Position numbers and translations under genes: made by a program. DNA of 64,000 nt, from assembly GCA_947561395.2 (NCBI GenBank), contig OX387194.1:10588048-10652047 (forward strand), in the 5' to 3' direction. The notes below the pieces were generated by a model. That model worked only from the letters and a program-made list of their open reading frames with translations, was not told the origin of the DNA and made no database searches. Numbering within the stretch: the first letter of the stretch is position 1; the number at the start of each line of letters is the position of its first letter. The stretch comes from Buxus sempervirens. Lineage: Eukaryota > Streptophyta > Magnoliopsida > Buxales > Buxaceae. Of this stretch, positions 55,671 to 64,000 are shown one piece after another.

Positions 55671-57148
55671 TAGGGGTGCAACTCGGTCCGGTTAAACCCG
55701 AATCCGAACCGATCCAAACCGATTTCGGTTCGGTTCGGTTCGGTTTTTTATATATTTGGTTCGGTTTTGGTCCAAAAATCGTTAACCCGAATTAGATCGG
55801 TTCGGTTTTGGATTATATGTTCGGTTAAACCGAACCGAACCGAAACCGAACCGAAATCATATATTTCTCTAGACCGAACCGAACCGAACCGAACCGACCC
55901 AAAAAATACAATTATTTTAATATACATTATATATATAATTTAACCTTCAAACTTTAAAAGTATTACAATTGAACCCTCACTTAAATCGAACGTACCCAAA
56001 TGCCCAATCCCCCATTTGCAAACCCTAGTTCTTGCTCAAGCCTCAAGCAACACTTTGCAAACCCTAAGCATCACCTTTTCAAACCTAGTACATGCTCAAT
56101 CCTCAAGCAACCCAACACCTTTGCCCCCAACGATTGACGAGTGCCAACTGATCATCGACGGCCACTGCCGATTCTTGAACCCACTAAAACAGATGCTCTG
56201 CGAAGGTATTGATGATCTCTGCGTCTAATCCGATACCCATGTTGTAGCCGTCGGCAAGCACGTTTACTCCACCTTGGTATCTGTTGAAGTAGGTCTTTTG
56301 GAACCCCTTCATTAGATCCATGAACGGAGTAGCATCCAGCCATCCTCCTCCACTCTCTCTCTCTCTAAAATGCTGAAACAGAGAGATTCTTCTTCTTCAC
56401 TTCTCGCCTTCATGATTCATCCATCCAAAACAAAAAGTTAAGTAAAGCATCGATTAGATGGTCACTTTCATGATTCATCCATCCAAAACAAAAAGTTAAG
56501 TAAAGCATCGATTAGATGGTCACTTCTCGCCTTCATGTGAAATCCTCTCTCCATACCCAAGCTTCATTAGATGGTCAAAATGTCGTCTTCTGGCCCTCCT
56601 CGTACAACAGCGATTTCGGAGATCAAACCCAAAAAATTTTAGAATTGATGGAGATGTTGTTGGATTCGAGCTGGGAATGGGACCTGATCCCAAACCCTTT
56701 TTTCTAATCCCTTTTAACGTGCTCTTTCAACCAAAAGAAATTCTGTCTTTTCTTTTTTCTAAATACTGTCGCATTTGCAATTCTTCAAATCGCTTTCCAT
56801 TCAAGCGGATCTTCGGGGATCTGAGAAAGCGGATCTTGTCTCTCCTTCCCAAACCCTTCGTGTTTCAGAGATGTTGATTCGTGAAGGTTTGGGAAGTTGA
56901 GTAAAGAGAAATACAGAAATGGAGAACGAATCGGTTCAACCCATACCTAACCGAACTGAACCGATCTTATGGAGTTTGGTTCGGTTCGGTTTGGATTTCG
57001 GTTTTTTAAATCATTTTCGGTTCGGTTTTCGGTTTTTCATTTTCGGTTTGCAATTCGGTTCGGTTCGGTTTTGGGTTGATGTATATAATTTTGGTTCGGT
57101 CTTGGATTAGCTTCAACCCGGACCGAACCGAACCGAGTTGCACCCCTA
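55671..57148. mobile_element. hAT-like element of the same family with about 1 kb of extra cargo
   Basis: Starts TAGGGGTGCAACTCGGTCCG and ends with the reverse complement of TAGGGGTGCAACTCGGTTCG. The perfect 8-bp duplication GATGAATC lies at 55663-55670 and 57149-57156. The empty site in unit 1 is near 48412 (GATGAGTC). The outer 250 bp on each side resemble the 501-bp relative. The middle (about 55960-56930) is unrelated, more like host gene DNA (CT-rich leader, AAACCCTAG motifs), and contains a 57-bp tandem duplication near 56409-56522. No transposase was recognised. Confidence 0.9.
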
Positions 57149-57372
57149 GATGAATCCATCTTAGGTAAAGTATGTGAACTTCCCCATCCGTGCTAGTACC
57201 GATGGTATCACCAAGGATAAGAAGGATAGTAAACAAAATCTCTTCTCGTTGGAGGGGTAAATCATAACCTAATCAACTTACTGCATATATCCTTAATCAA
57301 GTTGGGTAATTAAGTTCCATTCATATTCTCTTAATAATTCAAATTAATAAACATCTTATCCTACGTGAAACA

Positions 57373-57522
57373 TGAGCATTTTTTCTAGAGCCAAAATCCG
57401 ATGGTTCAGTGAAACCACCGGCTAAGATGCATTTTGGGGTGTGGCCCTACTATTGAAAAATGTCATCCATCCGCAAGTTTCATGCTAGAACCACTAAGTA
57501 GCTCCAGGTGAAATAGTGTCAC
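57373..57522. mobile_element. MITE family 1, copy 2
   Basis: A 150-bp relative of 2679-2841, inserted in unit 2 between GTGAAACA (57365-57372) and ATGAAACA (57523-57530), a 7/8 target duplication. Unit 1 has the uninterrupted sequence CTACGTGAAACAAGTTCAA near 48855. Confidence 0.8.
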
Positions 57523-57591
57523 ATGAAACAGTTCAATGTAAGAGCCGATCGTGACTGAAATGCACTCGAGTAGGGTGCAGTCAGTGTAATT

Positions 57592-57599
57592 ACACGTGG
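57592..57599 (+). promoter_or_regulatory. G-box/ABRE-like motif, unit 2
   Basis: ACACGTGG, 414 bp upstream of the flotillin copy 2 ATG, with GCCACGTA about 30 bp downstream. Conserved in unit 1. Confidence 0.4.
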
Positions 57600-57846
57600 A
57601 CAATTATGCTTTCCATGTAAGCTGCCACGTATGAATTCTGAGTCTCACCGTATCGCTTCCAAGCGTACAGTGCTTCGCACACAAACCAACCTCCATCTCA
57701 TACGGTGTAAGTCTACGCAGTTGCCAATGAAATTCGGCATTACTCCCCGCAAGCTTAACAGACCTACAAAGTCTTTTAAGATATATTCAAATTAAAATTT
57801 CTCTCTTAGCAATACGAGATTTTCGTCGCAATTAGGAAACCATATC

Positions 57847-57854
57847 TATAAATA
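57847..57854 (+). promoter_or_regulatory. TATA box of flotillin copy 2
   Basis: TATAAATA about 150 bp upstream of the ATG, in a segment nearly identical to copy 1. Confidence 0.6.
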
Positions 57855-58005
57855 CGCCTGTGATCTTCAATGCTTTGAGATATAAATTAGAATTTACCTT
57901 TTATTGTGATCTGTGAGACGAGACTCCATTACCAAACCTTGATACTCTAATCCCTTCTTAGGGCTCTACTGCTTCGATCAATCTCTCTCCGTGCTTCGAT
58001 CAGCC

Positions 58006-59692
58006 ATGTATAGGGTGGCGAGCCCATCGGAGTATCTGGTGATAACCGGAGTCGGGATACCCGACATAAAGCTTTCAAAGAAGGCATGGGTTCTCCCAGG
58101 ACAGTCTTGCACCATCTTCGACGTCTCTCCGGTGAACTACACCTTCGAAGTCCAGGCGATGAGCGCCGAAAAGCTCCCTTTCATCCTCCCGGCCGTCTTC
58201 ACCATCGGTCCTCGCCTCGACGACGAGCCTAGCCTCCTCAAATACGCCAAGCTTATCTCCCCCCATGATAAGCTCTCTCACCACGTCAAAGAGCTCGTTC
58301 AGGGCATTATCGAGGGGGAGACTCGGGTGCTTGCGGCATCCATGACCATGGAAGAGATCTTCCGGGGCACCAAAGAGTTCAAACAGGAAGTTTTCGGGAA
58401 GGTGCAGCTCGAGCTCAATCAATTCGGGCTTCTAATCTATAACGCTAACGTGAAGCAACTCGTCGATGTACCTGGTCACGAGTACTTCTCGTATCTCGGC
58501 CAGAAAACCCAGATGGAGGCGGCGAATCAGGCTAAGGTCGATGTTGCCGAGGCGAAGATGAAGGGAGAGATCGGATCGAAGCTCCGGGCCGGACAGACGT
58601 TACAGAACGCGGCGAAGATTGATGCGGAGACGAAGATCATATCGACGCAGAGGGAAGGAGAGGGGAGGAAGGAGGAGATTAAGGTGAAGACGCTGGTGAA
58701 GATATTTGAGAATCAAAGAGAGGCGGATGTGGCTGAAGCCAATTCCGAGTTGGCGAAGAAGAAGGCCGGGTGGACTCAGGAGGCGCAGGTGGCTGAAGTG
58801 GAAGCTGCCAAAGCGGTGGCGCTTCGAGAGTCCGAGTTGCAGAGGGAAGTCGAGAGGATGAACGCGTTAACTCAGACGGAGAAGCTCAAGGCGGAGTTTC
58901 TAAGCAAAGCCAGCGTCGAGTACGAAACCAAGGTACGCAAGCGTAATAGCTTATCGTATCCGTAGTCATCGACCGGTTGTTGATTTGAAAATTTGTGGAG
59001 CCGAGTTTTGTTTAACTCACAACCGAGTTATAATTTTTTTTATTGATATAATTATCTCTGAGTCACTACCGGGTTACACACTGACTCAGTGAGTTTTCCG
59101 ACTCACTAACCAAGTTTTAATTAGATTTTTGGCTTAAATGTCTTATTCATTAATTATCTTGTGAAAAAAGGTTCAAGAGGCAAACTGGGAGCTCTATAAG
59201 AAACAGAAGGCAGCAGAAGCAATTCTGTTCGAAAAAGAGAAGGAAGCTGAAGCACAGAAGGTGATTGCGGAAGCGGGGTTCTATGCCAGGCAACAAGCGG
59301 CTGATGGAGAACTATATGCGAAAAAGAAAGAGGCGGAGGGAATGGTGGCGCTGGCACAAGCTCAAGGTGTCTATCTGAGTACCCTTTTGAAGGCCTTGGG
59401 TGGTAACTATGGTGCACTGAGAGATTACTTGATGATCAATGGAGGAATGTTTCAGGAGATTGCTAAGATTAATGCTGATGCGGTTCGAGGATTGAATCCG
59501 AAGATAAGCATTTGGACTAACGGGAATGATGGGGAGGTGGTGGATGGGATGGGTAGTGGCAGTGGCAATGCCATGAAGGAGGTGGCCGGGGTGTACCGGA
59601 TGTTGCCGCCGCTGTTTAAGACTGTAGAAGAGCAGACTGGGATGCTGCCACCACCATGGATGGGAAAATTAGCAGACTCAAGCACTGATTGA
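58006..59692 (+). CDS. FLOT: Flotillin-like protein, copy 2
   Basis: Exons 58006-58932 and 59171-59692 give 482 aa, with the same exon lengths and intron position as copy 1. By eye 14 residues differ between the two proteins (about 97% identity), for example Arg/Pro in GVGI(R/P)D, Asp/Ala in KLR(D/A)GQ, and the C-terminal LANSTTD versus LADSSTD. The SPFH domain and Ala-Glu-rich coiled coil are intact, and no stop or frameshift is present. The promoter keeps the conserved ACACGTGG and TATA elements without the long-TIR insertion found in copy 1, so this may be the copy with ancestral regulation; that is inference. Confidence 0.93.
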
Positions 59693-59807
59693 GATGTTTT
59701 CCATTTTCCTCTTTTGGGGATGAATTTGTGATTAAGTTTGTTTTTGTTGCTTTGCTTTCATGCTTCCAGTGAATCAGGTTCAAGATAGGTTGTTTTGTTC
59801 TTACCCC

Positions 59808-61935
59808 AATTCGTCTCTCTCATATCATTAGCAACACCAACTTTAATAATATTCTCCAAATTTTGGTCTTTCCTTTTTTCCTTTTTTCCCCAAGTATTGC
59901 CTTCCATAACCAACAGAATCCCAAACAAGAACCACCACTGTGCTCTTTTCAATTTCAAATTTAAGCCTCTACTTTCTATGCTACAATTATCATTAACTGT
60001 TTCTCCCATCTGGAATTATTCCTCCTTCATTCATCGTCAAAACGAGAAGGCCGGGTATCTGCTGCCGCCATCATAAATTAAAAAGTTTCTTCAAGAATTA
60101 TCTTCATGTCCAAAAAATAATAATAATAAAATAAAGTAAAATTGTGTTTCCAGCTTAAGAATACATTATGGGTTGAGAACATGCAGCTTGCACTTGCCAC
60201 CACTAATATATCAAAAAGGCAACAATACAACGAACTTGCTTGCTAATTACAATTTAGATTATTATTCTTGCTCATGGGTTCTCAAACCTCTGAACGTCCT
60301 TGTTCTATGTTGATGGATGGGACAAGAGGTAGATCAAAAATTTGATCTTTCTTATTAAAGAGAAAAAGGCCAGGTAGATTCATGGTGACGATGCACACGA
60401 GAGAGATGAAATTGTCAGTCAATTCCTCTTATAGTAGATGATGCCGCTTGAGTGATATGCTGCCAAGTACAACATCTCAAAGCACCTGTTTTTTATCAAC
60501 AACTTTTCCTTATTAATTGCAAAAACGGTAGCCATACTTTGGCGCAGCATCATCTGTTGCAAGTTGCAGGCTCAACCAGAAGACGATTTCAACTATTCAA
60601 ATAATCTAATTTTATAAAAAAAATAAATTATGAAATGAGAATATTTGTCTTCGAGTTGAATAATGACATTCTTGTTTATTGGAAAATTACGTACGAAGAC
60701 TCCAAATGGAAGTTACGATGCAAATTCCCACGAATAAAATAAAAGGGAGTCAAAAGTTATCATGATATGCCTTGGCAGCCTTAGCTGCATGGTGAGATAT
60801 TGTTATTCCTGCCACGTGTATCAATGGTGACAAGTAAGAACATGACCTCACGTAGATCCCTCGAGCAATCCACGTGTATAGTACATTATGTATAGATTTT
60901 TTCCAGGTCTTTGTTGCTTTCTTGAGTTAGATGCTGCCACGTTAAACATTTAACGTGGCAGGTCTTTGTTGCTTTGTTGCTTTCTTGAGTTAGATGCTGT
61001 CACGTTAAAAAAATTCTTTACATTTATAACAAGAAAGAACTTGCAACCGGCAAATACCCCAAGGTACACACCTGTGGAGGAGAAAATTGCATATAATTTC
61101 AAATTAAAAAAAAGAGTCACCAATTATTTGGACGTCATCTACCATAATCTATGCAATGTGAGTGAGATGCTGTCATGAGAAGCATCTCACGTCCAAAGTT
61201 TTCTTAATAAGAAACCCTTACAACTTTTAATGGCAAAAAAAAAAAAAAAAAACCCTCAAATCTGAGATGCTCCAAGTCTTACTCAAACTACATAGGTTGC
61301 TGCCATGGAAGACTAATGATGATTTTAAAACACATTACCTGGATGTCTTATATTGTAAGAGATTGCAAGCTCATGAGGTAAAGAAGTGCATTTCTTTTTC
61401 TTTTTTTTTCCGGTAAGAAAAAGAAGTGCATTTCTTATAGTGCTAAAAGCCATCAGATGGGATTTTGTTTGGGGTGTGGGTCTCTATTGAAATAGGGCAT
61501 GCAAGCGCACGTTTAATGGATGGTACCATGGAATACATTAGATGAGGGAGCATGCATTAGAATCTGCTGCTGCCGTGGGATGCTTCCACGTGGAGTATCT
61601 AACGGCCCTTGTTTTTTCAATGTGAACTTGTCTCTTCACATTGAGAAATGTGAACAACAATGGCCGTGATATGCTCCATGTGGAAGCATCTCACCGCTGC
61701 AACAGGCTCATGTGGCAGACGATTTCACCAAGGGTAGTAAACAAAATCTCTTCTCCTTGGAGGGGTAAATAATAACCTAATAAACTGATATGAGACAAAT
61801 ATTGAGGGTCCATGAGATTGATATTGCATCCTAATCAACTTAGGTAAGTTCCTTTCGTATTCTCTTAATAATTCAAATTATTAAATATCTTATTTTACAT
61901 TAAAGAAGTTCAATATAAGAGCCGTTGCGGCTGAA
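59808..61935 (+). repeat. Segmental duplication unit 3 (upstream part only)
   Basis: Collinear with 46541-48880 of unit 1 (for example CGAGAAGG, CTCATGGGTTCTCAAACCTCTGAACG, TAGATGATGCCGCTTGAGTG, GCTGCATGGTGAGATATTG). Similarity stops after AATATAAGAGCCGTTGCGGCTG. No flotillin exon follows inside the window. It has its own additions, including a short duplication around 60907-61010 (GGTCTTTGTTGCTTTCTTGA) and a hairpin element at 61563-61706. Confidence 0.8.
61563..61706. repeat. Long imperfect hairpin (MITE-like), unit 3 only
   Basis: Two arms of about 55 nt pair over TGCTGC-TGCCGTGGGATGC, TTCCACGTGGAGTATC and AACGGCCCTTGTT on the left and their near-complements on the right (AACAATGGCCGTGATATGC, CCATGTGGAAGCATC, CACCGCTGCAAC). 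The loop contains a smaller hairpin, ATGTGAAC/GTTCACAT-like. The element is missing from the equivalent positions of units 1 and 2. Confidence 0.75.
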
Positions 61936-61939
61936 ATAC

Positions 61940-62460
61940 ACTAGGGGCCCAATTGCTTCGCAGAATTGAGGGGTGGAATTGGGGTAAGAATTGGAATTGG
62001 GAATCCAATTCCAATTCTTATGATTGGTTAAACATTTGGAATTTGGAATTTGACTTGAAAGCTAATTCTATAGAATTAGCTTATAGGCTATTTTTGAAGT
62101 TATCTAATTCCCTATTATATCGAGAAGAATCGGGGATACAAGATAGAGAATTAGAAGCACGATAGAAGCCCGATAAAGAAGCTACCAAATCTCGTTCTCC
62201 TCTTCCTCGCTAGTGTTGCGAAGCTACCAAATTTCGTTCTCCTCTTCCTCGTTAGTACAGAGACTAGTACGTATCTTCTCCCTTCTTCTCTCCTCTCTCT
62301 CTCTCTCTCACATCTCTCTATCTCTTCTGTTTCCTCTCTCCCCTTCTTCTATATTTCTATCTCCCCCAATTTCTCTCTTCCATTTCCTCTCTCCCTTGTT
62401 CTTTCTCTTCTGCAACCCCTATAAGAACCCATGGTTCCCTTCTTGGAATACCTAACTAAA
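61940..62460. repeat. Fold-back sequence and 42-bp tandem repeat, no gene
   Basis: A perfect inverted repeat with 16-bp arms, TAAGAATTGGAATTGG and its complement, spaced by 4 bp, lies at about 62004-62039 in an AATTGGAATT-rich stretch. A 42-bp unit beginning GAAGCTACCAAAT is duplicated at 62178 and 62220. A CT-rich low-complexity stretch (62280-62420) follows and resembles a plant 5' UTR, but no coding exon was found. Confidence 0.7.
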
Positions 62461-62901
62461 CGTAACTAAATATATAAACTATACATACAGTAAGTTCAAC
62501 AGAAATCATAAAAAACAAACCCCAGACAACCATGAACCGATCTTTATTATCGTTATAGGTACAGGAAGTCAAATGTTGCACAGTACATAACTAACCAAGT
62601 TAGAGAAAATCATAGCGGCAACTCAACCACCCCATCTAACACGACACGGATTTCAATTCTATTCAACCACTTTTCACTCTTAATTTCTTCAATATTGCAT
62701 GATGGTGAATTGGTGATGAATAATGTATAGTTAATTATACAATGGAACCAGAGTTTCAAAGAGGAATATCCCATTTGTGTTGAGATCATACTGACATGCA
62801 TTATTACCTTCTTGTAATATTTTATATCTTAAATGTGATCACAAGTTTCTACTTGCATCAACCTATCAAGTTGATCATAATCCTCTAGTCTTTCATGGAG
62901 G
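62461..62901. other. Gene-free spacer
   Basis: AT-rich, with nothing recognisable between the CT-rich stretch and the start of LTR copy D. Confidence 0.45.
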
Positions 62902-62990
62902 TGTAGACACCCCAAATTTCACAAACAATCATAAAAAATCATCATCTCCTTGAAAGCCAGCACAAAAATTGGAGAAAATGAAATTTTACC

Positions 62991-63134
62991 TGTATCCGGC
63001 AACTCAGGCCGGATACAAGTAGTTTCCTTTGTATCCGGTCTCAAGTGCTGGATACAAGGAGCCTTTAGTGTATCCGGTATCGTATACCGGATACATTAAA
63101 GCCCTAGTGTATCCGGCCTGATATTCCGGATACA
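62991..63134 (+). repeat. U3 palindrome array of LTR copy D (4 x 39 bp)
   Basis: Four 27-bp palindromes start at 62991, 63030, 63069 and 63108, exactly 39 bp apart with 12-bp linkers. Each is TGTATCCGG-N9-CCGGATACA (one arm substitution in unit 2). Unit 3 pairs over 12 bp per arm. The array ends 156 bp before the TATA box. It is the best-preserved of the four arrays. Confidence 0.95.
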
Positions 63135-63289
63135 TTAGTTTTTGCTCAAAATTAGGGTTTTCCGAGAGAAATCACTTTTTACCATCATGTCCCTCATTAA
63201 ATGAGGGGAAATCTCGGAAACAGCCCTAGGGTTAAGGTTGGAGGGTTCTAGACATTAAGTTGTATCTACCAACAACCCTAGCATTTGCC

Positions 63290-63298
63290 TATAAATAG
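63290..63298 (+). promoter_or_regulatory. TATA box of LTR copy D
   Basis: TATAAATAG, identical to the box in copies B and C (minus strand), with the same downstream GGAGG...CCTCAAGCAAATGG context. Confidence 0.65.
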
Positions 63299-64000
63299 GA
63301 GGCCCCTCCTCAAGCAAATGGCCAAGTTTTTGGAGATTGAAGAGCTCTGAGTGAAGAAGGGAACCGCTGCCGGATTGCTTCCAAAACCCCAGGTAAGCTT
63401 CAACCCTCCTTTATTTTCTGTATTTAATTTCTTAGATCTAGATCTCTTCTTTTACCTTTATGTAGAATAAAGCCTTGTTTGTGTATGGAAATCCTTCCCC
63501 GGCTCAAAGTATCTCGAGACTCCCCCTAGCCGTAAAACGTGGAGGCGGGATCTAGGAGAAACGAGACTGGGGATTGACCCTAGTATTAGAACCCATCTTG
63601 TATAAGCCTTTTGATTGAATGCAAACCGTTTCATATTCAAAGTACCCTTGATTATCTTGAAGAACCGTGTTTAACGGGGAGAGAGAACAAAGGGAAACGA
63701 TAATGGAACGGAACCCTAGGCTATTCTAGAACCTTATTTTGTTGAATCTATATGCATTCTATATTGTTGTATTGGTATTGTATGGATTTTCACTCTTGCA
63801 CACATATTGCACTATTTTGGTGGGATAGGCTCACATTTGGGGATTTATTACATTCATTGTGATAAATCTCTAATAAATGGCCTCAATCAATTCTGGAATG
63901 TTTGAAAATGAATTTTAAAGCTTTTGTATTTATCATGCACGAATTGCACATACTTTGTTACATTTTGTATTGGTTTCACTCGAAATAGGGTTTACTTGAC

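Larger units (their letters stand above)
53796..59804 (+). repeat. Segmental duplication unit 2 (5' end missing)
   Basis: Corresponds to 47121-52692 of unit 1, from CTACAGTAGATGATGCCGC onward, through the second flotillin gene. It carries two hAT-like insertions and a small MITE that are absent from unit 1. Unit 3 follows directly at 59808. Confidence 0.85.
62902..64000 (+). mobile_element. LTR, copy D (cut by the window end)
   Basis: Starts TGTAGACACCCCAAATTTCA, like copies A-C. It contains the U3 palindrome array (62991-63134), a TATA box at 63290-63298, GGAGGCCCCTCCTCAAGCAA, and the R/U5 motif TAGCCGTAAAACGTGG near 63527, followed by ACGGGGAGAGAGAACAAAGG as in copy C. Whether it is a solo LTR or part of a full element cannot be seen. 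Confidence 0.85.

Noticed and set aside
62991-63134. Regularly spaced repeats that superficially look like a CRISPR array
   Set aside because: Units are palindromes inside an LTR of a plant genome, the linkers are 12 bp and there are no cas genes. It is a tandem promoter repeat.

Overview
The window looks like a plant nuclear chromosome, probably from a woody dicot or magnoliid angiosperm. Protein genes have GT-AG introns, there is a plastid-targeted leucine-biosynthesis enzyme and a plant-type PPR gene, intergenic DNA is AT-rich, and plant transposons (CACTA, hAT, Mutator-like, LINE, solo LTRs) are nested in one another. No bacterial, organellar or viral genome features were seen. All calls come from reading the sequence; no database search was possible.

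Layout. 1-2.4 kb: gene-free, ending in a CACTA-like terminus. 2.42-14.97 kb: a CACTA element (TSD AAT) carrying half of a lipid (sphingoid-base/diacylglycerol-type) kinase gene. It is interrupted by a solo LTR (4469-11751, TSD CCAGC), which is itself interrupted by a second CACTA element (4757-9531, TSD AAA) that carries a piece of a UBC16/17/18-type ubiquitin-conjugating enzyme. 16.9-18.35 kb: a P-class PPR gene on the minus strand broken by two in-frame TGA codons. 18.3-24.3 kb: repeats, a GC-rich hAT-like element and a second solo LTR (20633-23039, TSD GTTAT). 24.3-28.7 kb: a decayed LINE split by a third solo LTR (25019-26831). 29.3-39.8 kb: an intact 11-exon 3-isopropylmalate dehydrogenase gene. 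43.8-45.5 kb: an intact two-exon glycerol-3-phosphate-transporter-like (MFS/SLC37) gene on the minus strand. 46.5-61.9 kb: a tandem segmental duplication, two units each with an intact flotillin gene (about 97% identical proteins) and a third unit with only the upstream part. Each unit has been invaded by different transposons, leaving clear empty sites in its sister. 62.9 kb to the end: a fourth copy of the LTR, cut by the window edge.

The most unusual signal is in the four related LTRs. Each carries, roughly 150-200 bp upstream of its TATA box, an array of regularly spaced palindromes. Two copies have four 27-bp palindromes at exactly 39-bp spacing. A third has four 17-bp palindromes of unrelated sequence at exactly 28-bp spacing. 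The fourth has a different, irregular palindrome set. LTR ends and core promoter are conserved while the palindrome sequence has been swapped, which suggests a fast-evolving regulatory module.

The functional genes are unrelated housekeeping loci (leucine biosynthesis in plastids, organic phosphate transport, membrane-nanodomain flotillins) and do not form a cluster with a shared pathway.
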